29,469 bases of DNA from Acanthaster planci (GCF_001949145.1 NW_019091361.1:853452-882920); one strand, 5' to 3'; shown: positions 9,931 to 22,160, numbered from the stretch's first letter. Translations and numbers: made by a program. The notes: a model not told the origin generated them from the letters alone.

Positions 9931-12228
9931 TTCGTAAAAATAGACAAAAGCACATCACCTTATAAATATCATAAACGCGTTTATCTTTAAAGGCTGATTT
10001 GGTTTGACACCAGACTCATAAGTGGATACAGCCCTGCTGGTCCTGAGAGACGACTCTGCATACACGTATTTGTACTGTAATCTTCGCACTACTGTCTCCT
10101 TTGTTATTTGAATCAAGTAATTCTGTATGAACACGAAATTAACTTGTGTTACTAATTATCACTAACCACCAATGTGTGAATAAAAAATCTGGACGAAGAT
10201 AAATATACCCAGCTTCAGTTAATTATTGAGCCAACTTGATGCTGTACGTCTGAGGTTTTGGGTTTACTAAAACACGCACAGTGAAGAGAAAATACGACTT
10301 GTCACAAGAAGTTACATGGTCCTTCCGACCACGACATATGTCACATAAAGTGAGCGGCGGCGGGAATGTATTTAACGCGTGCGACACTTCTCGTCGACTT
10401 TTTAAAAGTATAATTTTGCTATCGCTCGTGTGATGATATCCACTGTAACAGCCCAAGTCAATTCAAGACTTTTATCACGAAATCTCATTGTCTTAACCTT
10501 CTGCTGTATGGTGTGCGTTCGATAGTCTCAACATCGCTCTCAACGGTATCTTTGCTACGCTTCTGTAACCTTGTGGTGCTGTTCATTCAGTGAAATTTAA
10601 CGCAAATGTGAACACATATTATGCGTTGCATAACCACTTTATTTAAACACAGAAGCATCAAATACCAAACCTTTCGCAACCCATGCACAACGGTATCGAT
10701 GTTAGGGCCTTTCCAAGAGACTGAGAGTAAGCTGAACTGAATCTGCAGAGTGGGAACTATACCCTACAACCAACGGGAGACTATGAGACACTGGTGGGGC
10801 CGCGAGCAGACATACCACCGGTCCCTTCTCAAGGTGTTGAGCGTGCTCAAAACTTTGCACGCAGGCTCAAAACAATGCGCGCATGCTCAGTACGTGTGAA
10901 AGGATGGGTATGTTTGTCGCCACCTAGCGTGTCGAAGTCTCAGTTCTGTATAGTCACTTCACTGACTTCACTTCTTTGGCGGCATCTCTAGCCGGCTCCA
11001 AATTACATGGCAAGGGCAGGCCGGTAAACGCAGTTTACTACACCTTACAAATATTCATGAGCAAATCAGCGCGCGTCATTGGCCGATTCCAACTCGCGTC
11101 TGGGAAGTAGAAATGATACGCGCCCAGGTGACTTCGCACCTGTGAGTACCCACCCTACTGCCATGCAGAAGTTTTCTCCTGGTAGCAAACACTTCTGGAA
11201 CCCGTCGCATAAATAGTCTGTGTCATATGTAATCTTTACGAAACCAGTCTGGAGTTGTATCCTAATAACAGTAAAGACCCAAAATGTGTGTCAGCATCAG
11301 ACTACTGAAGCCCTGTTGCTATGCACATGTGCACTCGATTATCATTACACAGAAATTTAGCATCTGAGAAATAACAATGGCGTTATAGTGAGTACAATTA
11401 ATGTTAGATTTCCGTCTTTATCGGAACATGAACTTATTGTGCTGAATAAAGACGTAAAATCTACGAAGGCAATTATTGACAAGGCAGTGAGGCTCCCGGA
11501 TGCGGAAAAATACTGTGACGCCACGCCCCTCCTTCTCAAGGCGTGACGGCTGACGGCACGTAGGCTACCGGAAGGTTTCTAAGCGGCTAAAGACGAGTCT
11601 GGTGGGATGGAAGTATACCGTCCCCGTCTGGAAACTCCGTTGACTGGGCTGCTGGGCACCGAAGGCCGACGTGATTGACCAGGTGCCTCATGACGTAACC
11701 AAAACAACACGTGACTCAGTAAATAAGACGGCTTATGACTCGAATAACGACCCTTGGATGCCTGACCTATGTACATCAACAAAATGGTAGCTGGTTTATT
11801 CATCAATGCCAATCATACACGGAACCAATACACCGGTAGGGGGCGCTCTTAATAAGGACTGTGCAGCTAGACTTCGCCCGGTGAGCCCCACAATTACTTG
11901 TGTGCAACAAGTGCCACCGGGACCTGAATAAGTCAAAAGGGCTATCTTAGGGTTAATACGCCACTAACAACTCGTGTTGCAAGATAGCAATCCACCCTTT
12001 AATCGACCGTAAGCTTCCACAAGGAGCTCTTTAACCGCACCACCGAATAGCCCCTCAACCCCCCCAAGCCCCTCAACGACACTCGGACCCAGGAAATAGA
12101 AACCCTAACGACTCAACGTACGATGACCTTAGTACACGCCCGCTCAGTTGCTAGCTAGCCTGCCTTAACCATAGTTCAGGGTTTTTACAGCAGAATCAAA
12201 CCAAATGCAAGGTTCTGCTGTACATGTA
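9931..12228. other. Intergenic, nothing firmly recognised
   Basis: A 61-codon open frame ending at 11545 (…EHELIVLNKDVKSTKAI…AEKYCDATPLLLKA) has no family I know. 11040-11110 has CpGs and a CCAAT-type ATTGGCC but no associated gene. Confidence 0.4.
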
Positions 12229-12300
12229 ACCAAAGATCGTATAGCGCCGCTTAGCAGCGCAAGATGGAGAACCTCACCGTGAATACACGTAAAACGTTGT
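12229..12300. repeat. 72-bp dispersed repeat with hairpin, copy 1
   Basis: ACCAAAGATCGTATAGCGCC, a GCGCCGC-ttag-CAGCGC hairpin, then GTGAATACACGTAAAACGTT. The same sequence, with compensated changes in the hairpin, is at 28511-28582, where it is the left end of an inverted-repeat element. A possible worn right end (ggcggcgctatt) lies near 12692. Confidence 0.75.
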
Positions 12301-15033
12301 AGGGTGCATTCCACAAAATGGTTGTATTTCTGCACGCGAGCTCATTCGTGTTTTGTGATCCCACGGGGTAAGACAGGCCATAAACAGGAGGCATCATAGA
12401 AATATTTCTACAAATCCCGAATTTGGGACTGATAGTTTCCAGTTCGGGGTATTTCTTTCACAAAAGCCCGATATTGCTGGCCTATTTGAATAGAGGTGGG
12501 CGGCTACATTCAGAAATGAGTGCTTAGGTTTACAGCTGTTTTGGGGGTATATTCCTTGAAAGGCGAATAAAAATTTTATTCATGGATTTTCGTGGCTAAC
12601 CCCCAGGAAATTGAAACGAAAAGTGATCTTCTGGCCATAACCTTGAATTTCCAGTAAAAAAAAGAGGCCAACCTCTTCACGAGAGTCAACAGGCGGCGCT
12701 ATTTCTGTCCAATATTGCACTGTTTTCAAGGAAAGACAAGAATATATGGTGAAAATTGTGCGACTGACATAAACTCGGCGAAAATAAATCTAAGGGGACA
12801 GCAAGTGAGAACTAAGGGAAGACAACTGAGAACTAGGGGAAAACACAATTTAGAACGGGGGGGGGCAAGGCTACCAGAAGATGAGGGATCTGCCAGAAGA
12901 TTATTGAAGGGGAAGGATCTACAGCATTCCAGGCTTCTTATTGGCAGAAACGGTATAATACACCAGAATCTAGTCCTGCACGACCAAATTGCCGTCCATC
13001 ACAGCCACCGGTCTGGACTCAGCTGATGCAGCAAAAGTTTTTGCAATCAGAAATACAACCAAGGAGGAAAATATTGCGGCTATAAACCAAGGAAACACAA
13101 AAATACCAACGAAGAAAGAAGAGCAAGCACTCTACGTGACTCTTCTAACGACTGCATGCGCAGGAATGGCTGTCCGGCGCTGCTTCAGTCCCTAACCTGC
13201 GCATGCTTGGCTAGGTATGGACAATACACAGTTAGCCTAGGCTATATGCAAGAAAGAAATGCCTATTACATTTTGGGAAGGGCAGTACGTAATCAAATGA
13301 TTTTGCAGTGCTTAAAATTCAGTTGGTTACAATAAGATTATATGAGACACAAAAGTGCAAGGTTTTTTTTAAAGCAAATTGATCTCAGCTACCATTACGA
13401 AAGACGTACACACGTTTATTCCCACTGCAACCAATCATTTGCTGCCTCTTTGCGTTTTTCCAAGTCTCAATATTTTTTGAGTGTTGAGACTGGGAGTAGA
13501 CTTGTCACTACCCCCTCCCCCTTTCAAAGTCTACATCAGCGGGCAAAAATGACGACGGAGGTCTTTAACCCCCTCCCTGTACGGTTTGTACACTCGTGAA
13601 AATGATGAAAATTACGGAAAGCCCCTAACATGTTCACGAGAACTGCTATAAGCGAATCCACCCGTACAATAAGCGTGTGAGATGGCTCTTCAACCAAAAT
13701 GATTGAATCACGTGAATTTTACTAAAACAGAGTGTGTTTGGCGTGGGATTAAAGAAAGATGATGCCTCCAGACCAAACTTCCCTCTATCGTAAAAGTTTG
13801 CGATCCTTGCCGGTTCAGGCAAATCATCACCTTGCATCAGGTGTTTTTGAAATTTTACCTGAAATGAGTATTTTTGCCCTGTCAACAGAGCAGCAAACCA
13901 AGAGAAACTGCACTTCATCGCAATTCAATTTCATCGTGCCTTAATAGGCATGTTGAGTGTATTTTCTTGCTAATTCTTGTCCCAAGGCTGGATTTGGACC
14001 CGTGATATATAGCACAGACATCTGGTCGGTTAAAATATTGTCCTCGTAACTATTATTAAGCGTATATAGGCCTTATCCGAAATAGCTAGGCTTCTAGATC
14101 TTACGGATACATTTGTACATCTATTATCAGCGTGTCCCAGCGTGTTTTCAACGGGGGAAACATGGACTTAGTTCATAGTCAAAGATTCGGGGGCAGCCGC
14201 AATTATAGACGATTTCACCATGTAGAGGAAAAGGGCATGTAAATCTAAGCGCTGGCGAGGCATGCATTGGGTTTCTCCTCATTATGTTTACTACAGGCCT
14301 CAACCAGTTGTCTCAGTAGCACAAGTTGCACCACTTACAACCAGTCGATAAAGTATACTCTGGGAGTCACTGATAGATCATGGCTGGCATTAGGAGTTTT
14401 CTGAGGGGGGGAGGGGAGCAAGCACTTTTTTAAGGAGGGAAAGCCGCGAAATGACTTAATTCGCCTGTATTCACAAAATAACTGATAACTGAAATCATCA
14501 AGGGGGCCCTTAGAGCAGTGTATACACCGAAGGGGCGTGGGGAGTTGCTACCCCAACAAGTTTTAATTTTTTTGTTAAACAGTCAACAATGAAACTTGGG
14601 ACAGTTGTGTTACACAAGATTCTCCTCCCCAAGACCATGGATACGCCACTTGTCCATTACCGCAACTCGGCTTGCAATTACAGTGCACTTAACCGGGTCG
14701 TAAGTACAGAGTGCTTTGAACAGCATCAATCGACATAAAAATGACTGATCCTCTAAATCTGGCATTCGCTCTGTGACGCTGCAGCATTGCCTGGCGGAAG
14801 GAAGCGACTCAAGTTTCATGCATAACTGGGTTTTGTGGACTGCCAGCGTGCAACTGGAAAACGTGGCCCCGGGAGTGAGAAAAACGAACAAAACGAAACA
14901 TAACAAATCTTGAACTTTCGTTAAAGTACAGATCAACATGCAGAAAGAACAGTTTGACAAGCATTTTAATTGGGCGTATCAGTGTGTACCCGAATCTCCT
15001 GCAGTCCCGTCATACGAGCGAGAATAGTCAAAA
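12301..15033. other. Intergenic, nothing firmly recognised
   Basis: 12715-13195 is mildly coding-like but broken by stops and matches no family I know. CATGCGCAGG and CCTGCGCATG near 13155-13204 are inverted. G-rich stretches lie near 12857 and 14404. Confidence 0.4.
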
Positions 15034-15118
15034 TATAAAACAGAGCACGGCGGACGAGTGTCATCCATTGCTGGAAAACATTTGGTGAGGAAAGCCTCAA
15101 CTTTGGGAAATTATATTG
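15034..15118 (+). promoter_or_regulatory. Candidate TATA box and 5' leader exon of receptor B
   Basis: TATAAAA at 15034-15040 is followed about 25-30 bases later by a stretch without ATG that ends at a strong donor, ATTG|gtaagt (exon end 15118). The next good acceptor in this direction is at 16528, twelve bases before the receptor B start. The leader would thus be about 15065-15118 joined to 16529-16540. This is inference from signals only; no transcript supports it. Confidence 0.35.
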
Positions 15119-16528
15119 GTAAGTTTTTCTTGTTTTTTCTCGTCTTTCAATGTTTCATGGAACCGGGGTGTGCGTTTCCGATACCCAAAGTGCAATGTAG
15201 GCCTAGGGTATGTAGCAGCCCTCTGTTCGGGCACATGAGCCTGGTGTTACTGCTATCTCACCCAACTGTATCCAAAATAAAGCACTTCCACGCTGCGGTA
15301 TATTTTGCAGAAAAATGTAAAAAGTTTAACCCAGCCAAGTACATGTATATCTATTTTAAACAGGGCACAACCAAAAATTTAATCTTTACTCTTAGATTTT
15401 TTCACTAAAGTTCGAACAGAATTATTTGGATTTTATCAATTATCAATTTCTCTACTTTTTGTAGATTATTTTACTTTCGTATTGAAAGTAGTATGTGCCT
15501 AACAAATGAAAGATGTCTTACAATACAGGGGAATGGTAAATTTAAATTGAATAGTATCCAGGGCAAGTGTACAATAAGTAAAGGGAATCTTATGAATACT
15601 GCTTGATGAGTTCGTATAAGTTTGTGGATGTGCTGCGAAACATTATACAAGATTTGCCCGGTGAATCATGGGTTTTTGCTGTTGCTTGAACCAACAAACT
15701 CATCTCGACGACGTACAAGACTTATGTACAGGGGGGAGATTTAAATCAACTTTGTGTATGGAATTCTTCCTACAGAGAGTGAATAGAAGAGGCAGCCTTG
15801 CAGCCAGAGGCAAACCCTTGTTCTTTAAATAGAACGATTTTCCAATGAATGCACATGCTGATTAGCACCCTAGGCCCTTATTCCTGAATGCGTTTCACCA
15901 CACGCGACACTGTTGACCAGCTTAGCAGTGAGCAATGAAGGATGATGTGTAATTACAGGTGGCTTATAGGTGTATAACTCATGTCATTTAGTTGTCATTT
16001 AGAGGTGAAATAGTCAGCTAAGAATCTGAGTGGATGGGTTGAATGGGGTCATAGATCTCTAGGACGTAAAACTAGTCCTAAATCTCCATATAGTACAGTG
16101 CTAGATATAAAGTGCTCGGGCGTCCAATTTTAAAAACTTTGATCCGCAAAGAAGGGGACTCGGGGAGATGTAGTTGGTAGACTGCTGGATATGAAATCGC
16201 GGTCTGGCTACTACGTCATCTTTGTTTTGAAATATCATAAATACTAAGCAGATTTCCACTCCTGTCTAAAATAAAACTATCGCGCGACATTACCTCTGTT
16301 TGTTACCGCTTTCTGGTACCACGCGTGTGACAATGAGCCATTAGAATTATAGATTTAAGGAAAAAGGATGACACCTCGCCCCGTTCTACTTTAATATCGA
16401 CCACAAGCAATTTCATTCCTTTTCTTTTTTAATTTGGAGCGGGCACAAACCTGATGCTTAGAACCGTTCTGCTCTGCAAAATGATTTTTTTTTGTTCTTT
16501 TGCAAATTTCATTTTCCTGCATACTCAG
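15119..16528 (+). other. Putative receptor B 5' intron
   Basis: Bounded by gtaagt and a long pyrimidine tract ending atactcag. Its interior has no recognisable element except one TAGGCCTA at 15198. Confidence 0.35.
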
Positions 16529-16540
16529 AAGAAACTGAAA

Positions 16541-16891
16541 ATGGAATCAGCCCTCGCATCAACCTTTCCACCACCAGTTTTCAACGACACTAACCAAAGT
16601 GCGTCCCGTCCCCCACCGGACACCGACGTGTTTTACGGCACACTCTCGCAAAAAGCCGTCAGCATTCTCATCTTTTTCATCGTCGCTGTCGGTCTTGTGG
16701 CTAACTCAGCGGTCATCTACGTCGTGGTGCGACACCGTGACATGCACACCACTACTAATTTCGCTTTCGCAAACCTGGCGCTTACCGACATTCTTCTGCT
16801 TCTTTTTTACGCCTTGTCCAAGTCCCTCGATTCGTTTGGCTTCAGCGTGTCGATATACCTCAACTGCTGGCCGACATTCTACTGTCGATTC
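16541..16891 (+). CDS. Receptor B coding exon 1
   Basis: 117 codons to donor TTC|gtatgt, phase 0. It contains the glycosylated N-terminus, TM1, TM2 and C109 (YLNCWPTFY). Confidence 0.9.
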
Positions 16892-19265
16892 GTATGTATT
16901 GGATTATGTTTTTCTATTTTGAATGTTAACCAATCTTCATGTGTACCAGCTGCAATGAGTAATAAGTGGTGATGTGTGGTTTTATGTTTCCAAGTAGTTA
17001 AAATGCAGCAGCAAATGGAATTTGTGTGGTTTCCAACCGTTACAATTGGTATTGAACTGAGTTGCATGGTTACCAATAGTAAAACTAATGGGGTTTACAC
17101 AGTGTACTCACTGTGAACAGACAGTGTGCATGCTTTTCTGTTGACTTACAGGAAGTTAGTAGCATCTGGATCTGCAAAATATGCGAATCACCCCAAAAAG
17201 CCTTTTGCGAGTTAAGTTCGAATAAAATCTGGCACCCTGAGTTATCTGAGTGCCCATAAACGCCACAATTTCAATTCCCTAGACTAAAGACATTGTTGCT
17301 ATACCTCGCGATTCGGGGCAAGCTTTTGCATAGCGACCATCATCTCTGGAATGCAGGACTGGTTCCTTTGTGCCCCTCTTAGGCCAATCCATTGAAAACA
17401 GTGTACTGATGCAAGGCGTCTCTAATGTAACTAAGCAAAAGCTTAGGCCAATTGTAGCGACATGTCTTTATGGAGAATTCAAAATGTTATGTACGCGTGA
17501 ATATAAAGAAGTCAGTGCACTAGATTTTATTCAAGTTTAACTCGTAATAGGCTAAGGCTGCATCCGAATCTGTTATTATATTATAGACTTAGGTCTAGGT
17601 CTTCGGGCCATTGGAAATGTGTGGAGACGCGTAGACAACAGACCTAGCCGTAGCTCTCGAAGCCTGTTTTGGACACGGCCTTATTTAAGGCAAAATCCGA
17701 AAGTATATGCCAAAGAGAGCTTCTCACATGAGGTCTAAAATGGCCAGTTTACGAGGGTTGGATGAACAGTTATTAGCACATGACGGAGTAATGACAATTC
17801 ATTGAAACTTGGGAAGCATTTCTTTCAGTTTATCAGATGACTATCGGGTATTCACGGCGTATATAGTTGGTTTTGATACAGGACTTTTAAAGTTGGACCA
17901 TAGCAATGCTGCAGTGCCTGGATCCCTGTTTCCAGCATCGGTGGCAGCAGTGCACAGGCCACCATGGGCAAATAAACTCACTTCTGACGGGCATCATCAT
18001 CTTCTCATCCAACACTTGTAGTGTGTCCTATATATAATATATTGGCCTTTCTTTCCTATAAATTATTTTATCAGTTGCCTGTACAGGAGTAAAAAGTAAT
18101 TCTGAAGGAATCTATGGTATATTCAGGTTAGGAGTTACAGGACAGCCACAAGCACGGTTAACAGAAAAGTTTTAACATGTATACGATTTATGCAGCGTTC
18201 AAAATTATGACACACCTATGTATCCAATATGTAGCCCATAAAACTGACTAAAAAATGTTATATCGATTGAAGGTTAATAGCCCGCCCTATGCGTGATGAA
18301 CCATGTTTGCTATTGTCATGCAATACATACTATAGGTGGTTGGCGAGGTCACGGGTCTGACCTTGGCGATGATGTCATACGACCGATGGAGACTGGTTGC
18401 TTACCCACTGGAAGCCGTGAAACACCCCAAAAGACGCAAATGGGTCTTTCTGTTTACCGTATTCATGCTCTGGGTCGGTAAGTTCAACAGAAATAAAAGA
18501 AAGTTAACAGCAATTCATATCTATCAGGTGTTTTTTTTAAATCGACGAGATGTAGTGACTTTTTTACAAGACCTTTTTACCGTGTTACTTTTTTCCTCCC
18601 CAGTTTCATGTGTCATGTGCATTCCTATCGTCATGTACTCGGTGAAAATCACCACCACGAGGGTCCTTTGCACCCTGCATTTTCCGTGGGAACACGGCAT
18701 CAAGGCTTTCTACACTTATTATTCGACCTGTATGTACGTCGTGCCGTTGATGTTAATTTCCATATGCTACCTGAAGATGTGGCTGAGACTCCGAAAGAGG
18801 ACGCCAGGCGCAGCTACAGGCCCAAGGAGCAGCCAGAACGCAGCTTCCCAACGCACGCAGCGTACCCTCCGCTTAATCGTGATCGTAATCGTGGCCTTTG
18901 CATTGGCATGGCTGCCTCAGCGCGTTCTGATTCTGTGGTTGGTGTGGGACCCCACTTTTAAAGCTGCCTCGCCCATTTACAGCATAAGTGCAACCATAAC
19001 GAATTTGATCATCGACCTGAATAGCGTCATCAACCCTTTCATATATCCCTTTGCCGGCACTGGTTTTAGGAAGCACATTGGCTGCCTGCGCAAGCGAGAG
19101 GGGACGGTTTCATCGAAAACGACTCAAAGCCAGCGAGGGGACGCACAGTCTAAAATGTCTACCGTGGTAGCGTCATCTTCGGTTAAGAACACAAACGTGA
19201 CGAGTCTTAGTGTAAGCTGTCAAACGGCACCCCAGATGCAACACGGCTCTCTTTGCTCAACTTAG
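16541..19265 (+). CDS. Receptor B: class A peptide-receptor-like GPCR, tandem paralog of receptor A
   Basis: Joined exons 16541-16891, 18336-18477 and 18604-19265 give 384 aa with seven membrane segments. Landmarks: VANSAV (TM1), LTDILLL (TM2), C109 25 residues before R134, DRW 133-135, LWVG (TM4), the TM5 proline in YVVPL, AWLPQR (TM6) and NPFIY (TM7). The N-terminus has two sequons (NDT, NQS). The start at 16541 (A at -3, G at +4) lies just after acceptor atactcag at 16521-16528. An upstream in-frame ATG at 16454 would fall in the pyrimidine-rich end of an intron. Exon boundaries and phases equal those of receptor A, showing gene duplication after intron gain. Compared with A, the tail has about ten extra residues before MSTVVASSS and nine more at the end (QHGSLCST). 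Kisspeptin/galanin-type affinity is inference. Confidence 0.92.
16892..18335 (+). other. Receptor B intron 1 (between coding exons 1 and 2)
   Basis: A 1444-base GT-AG intron, close in length to the matching 1502-base intron of receptor A, but unlike it in sequence. It holds the element at 17553. Confidence 0.85.
17553..17683. mobile_element. 131-bp MITE-like element in receptor B intron 1
   Basis: Left end TAAGGCTGCATCCGAATC, right end TTTTGGACACGGCCTTA: inverted repeats of about 17 bp with few mismatches. The terminus resembles the tandem units at 5604. Confidence 0.5.
18336..18477 (+). CDS. Receptor B coding exon 2
   Basis: 142 bases between acceptor actatag and donor G|gtaagt; phase 0 in, phase 1 out. 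It encodes LTLAMMSYDRWRLVAYPL and TM4. Nucleotide identity to receptor A exon 2 is visibly high. Confidence 0.92.
18604..19265 (+). CDS. Receptor B coding exon 3
   Basis: Acceptor ttttttcctccccag; enters in phase 1 and ends at TAG 19263-19265. It encodes TM4 end to C-terminus, with CTLHFPWEHG in extracellular loop 2, TM5-TM7, GCLRKRE after TM7 and the paralog-conserved tail. Confidence 0.93.
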
Positions 19266-19449
19266 TCGCAAAGTACACACAAGTAGAGTCGAGTTGTGAC
19301 AGGGAGCTGCTGGTGTATAACATTTTAAACCCGGTGTTCCAAAATATTGAATATTGTAACGGTTGCCTTTCACTTTTTTCTGTTTTGGCGCAGAATAGTA
19401 CTATATTACTTCCACATAATATATAGGGCTCTATGTATGCAGCAGACGC

Positions 19450-19637
19450 TTACCACAGTAGAGGGATTTCACATTAGCGCCGTCTGCGCATATCTGCATC
19501 GAAACCGAGGCTCTCTGTGTTGAACTTCGTCGCGCGCGCCCGCGGAGTCCACACAGTACGTCTGGTATCAGGTTCGTAAGTGTGACGCCACTTCAGTTTA
19601 AACCACGCCCACTGCACAAGATACACGACCATCGCAG
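19450..19637 (+). promoter_or_regulatory. CpG-rich stretch ending in a strong donor; candidate ZIP promoter and leader exon
   Basis: CpG density is far above the surroundings (for example gtcgcgcgcgcccgcgg). The stretch ends at ATCGCAG|gtacgt. A plausible partner acceptor lies at gtcgtcag, 30 bases before the ZIP start. The link to the ZIP gene is inference; it could also be the 3' side of receptor B or unrelated. Confidence 0.25.
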
Positions 19638-20354
19638 GTACGTTAGTTCGCGGTCAACTGTCGTTATTTTTTCTTTTGATTTTACGTGTCGAATCATCGT
19701 GAAAGACTCTTCCACAAACATTTTTAGCCTGAAAAGTCTGAATTTAACATACCTCGATGTATTTTGTGTCTTGACTCCTTACTTTCAATCGTCTGATCGT
19801 ACTAAGAATTGAAGCTGACACATACAGCCTCGTTTTCAAACGTGGAAGTGAGATCGACGCTAAAAGCGTCGTATTGGGATCCCTCTATAGGCCTACCGGT
19901 AAGATCGGTTATGGGGGGGGGACTGGCTGGTGACTCACAGACCACGGGGTCCAGTCTGAGGTGGCTGCTCTGTTGTCAGTTTGCAGCACATTAAATGTCA
20001 CGACGTAACCTCAGCTGCTCGCTCCCTTTCCAAATCTTTCTCATCGAAATGATGGTTCCGCGATGTTCCTTGCCCCATGAATCATTTTAACAATGTCAAG
20101 AGTGTCCTTTTGAAGACATTGTGTTGTGCAAGAATGTCTACAATGAAAAGCTTAATAATAAGCATACAACGTGTTGTGGCGCATAGCAGCGTGTGCATAC
20201 ACCACAAAACAAGATAAAGAAATTTCTGTACATGTACCGTCTTCGAGGCAAAATTTTGTACTTTAATCGGTTCGTATTCTGGACAAATTCTTGTTTTCCT
20301 TCAGGATATTATCAAAGAACGGGAACGTATTATCTCCACGCATATCATTTTTTC
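19638..20354. other. Intergenic, nothing recognised
   Basis: Includes a TAGGCCTA at 19888 and a G run near 19913. No coding signature. Confidence 0.5.
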
Positions 20355-20596
20355 CCACGTACGTACGTGAAAGTTTCACGTCAAGAGCAAGTTCCACTAC
20401 CTATGGGCCTCGGTGCTTGTTTCACACGGATCGGGATCGCAATCGTGATCCAAAAGCTGGTTAGCGCTATCGAGTAGGTAGGTTCTGGTGTCAGTGAACC
20501 AGCGACGGATAATCGCGATCCGGGTCTTTGTGAAACAAACAGGCCCATAGGTAGTGGAACTTGTTCGTGACATGAAACTATCACGTACGTACGTGA
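20355..20596. mobile_element. 242-bp palindrome with (ACGT)n ends
   Basis: The left arm starts CACGTACGTACGTGA and continues AAGTTCCACTACCTATGGGC and TTGTTTCACA; the right arm mirrors these (TGTGAAACAA, GCCCATAGGTAGTGGAACTT, TCACGTACGTACGTGA). The loop is about 20460-20500. More CACGTACGTGA-type palindromes follow to about 20640. A MITE or foldback origin is inference. Confidence 0.7.
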
Positions 20597-20764
20597 ATAT
20601 CACGCACGTACGTGAAAACACGTACGTGATATACGTGAAACTATCTCATATACAATACAAACTATCATGTACATACGCGAAAAAAAATTATATGCGTGGT
20701 GGTAATACGTTTCCGTATGAAAGCGTACACGGGATGCCCCTGAGTTCAAGGTTAATAGACTGCA

Positions 20765-20838
20765 CTGTTATATATCGTATATCTATCGTCTATCGTATTT
20801 ATTATATCTATAGTCATAATTATTGTCTATCGTCACCA
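20765..20838. repeat. Low-complexity TATCGTC/TATA-rich stretch
   Basis: Degenerate short repeats (atatcgtatatctatcgtct) continue to about 20838. Confidence 0.5.
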
Positions 20839-20839
20839 C

Positions 20840-21899
20840 TACTGTGCAGTAACTTTGCCAGTTTAAATAGAATTCGATAAGTGTTCTTGATACATCTATT
20901 GGATGCTTTCAAATTTGGGTATAGTGTCAACTTTCCACAAACACGAGCACAACATCATGACTAATATGATATCAAACCGAGTTCAGATGGCGCATCTGAA
21001 TGCATCAGATGGTGCATCAAAATGAAACTGGAGTCTTTGTTTTTCCTCATCTCATTTCTTTGATCGTTTACACCCTTCTCAAGTATAAACTAGCCAAGCT
21101 ATTAGTTTAAAAGCGCTTTATTTCTCCCGAATCACAAGTTGATTTTGTTCGTGTGCTAAGAAACATATACATCTAAGCTGTTTTCAACGGGTTTTGAAGA
21201 CTGCACAGCAGGATAGAAGTAATCATGTGTCTGTAAATCACATTTAAAAAGAACGTTCCTGGACATTTTCACGCGCTCTTATTAGTTTAGATTATATCCA
21301 TGGGTAACCATTGAGGGGTAGTCTGGTCTGCTCTCCTATTGTATTAATCATCTATTTCATCTGGTATTTACCTAGCATTAATGTATTCATCTGTAGCTTC
21401 ATGTATACAGTGTGTATATTTAATCTCAGACATATGTGATCCAAATTTCCATGCATGACGTATGCCAAAATTTCAGACAAATCACTGTTCAAACAGAGTA
21501 AAGATTGCACCACAATTGATTAAAAAAACAGGCAAAGTTCAACAAGAAAAATTGAGTTTTTTCACTCACAAATCCTGTTTGTAATTGTTCTCGCTTTGTA
21601 ATGTCAAATGTACTAAGATTAAAACATTGTTGGTACAGTTTACTTTAGGTATCGGCACGTTAGGTGTAAAGTTTAATGGAATGGCAAATAAAACAAAACG
21701 AACCTCAGGTCGAGTCAGGTTTGAAGCGAACAGAGAAAAGTACAGACCAAAGTGCTAGATGTTCAGCACTATAGGGCGTACCAGTAAAGGACCAGCCTTC
21801 ACGCGTGTAAAAACACTGAACGTTATAGCATCGGGTCAGACCTGTTTTTACTTCCATTGAACTGTCGTCAGTTTCCATTTTTTTTACGCCTACTTCGCA
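20840..21899. other. Upstream flank of the ZIP gene, nothing recognised
   Basis: AT-rich; no clear TATA-initiator pair. A possible leader acceptor (gtcgtcag) lies at 21871, just before the ZIP start. Confidence 0.4.
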
Positions 21900-22160
21900 A
21901 TGGAAAGTCATACCAGCGTGAGGTCTTACTTGAAAATCTTCGTGTTATATGTGTGCACAGCTACAATATCCGAATGCACTCCAACACTCAGTACAAAAAT
22001 GCTTTACTCTGGGCCCGAAGCGAGTGTCACTGTAGCAAACAAACCTTTCCGCATAAAGGGCACGGGTGCAATATCTCATCAGCAGCTAGAACCCACGGAA
22101 AGCCAACAAGATAACTACAGTTCTTGCGGGCAATTCTTTCAGAAGGCCATATGTAACGAG
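21900..22160 (+). CDS. ZIP coding exon 1 (signal peptide, start of ectodomain)
   Basis: 87 codons, phase 0 out. [14 protein letters not shown] is the signal-peptide core; DNYSSC offers an N-glycosylation site. The exon ends GAG|gcaagt, a GC-type donor with otherwise perfect consensus. The nearby GT (at|gtaacg) would leave phase 1 and break the frame. Confidence 0.75.

Noticed and set aside
12715-13195. Overlapping frames that might be a degraded gene
   Set aside because: Stops interrupt both frames, and the peptides match no family I recognise.
14610-14960. 116-codon minus-strand frame
   Set aside because: No family resemblance, no splice or promoter context, and composition like the surrounding DNA.
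15058-15408. 116-codon frame starting with a hydrophobic stretch
   Set aside because: It crosses a strong donor at 15118, after which the sequence looks intronic; no recognisable domain.
16454-16540. Upstream in-frame ATG extending receptor B by 29 residues
   Set aside because: The stretch is a pyrimidine tract ending in an acceptor, the added residues have no counterpart in receptor A, and the 16541 ATG has better context.
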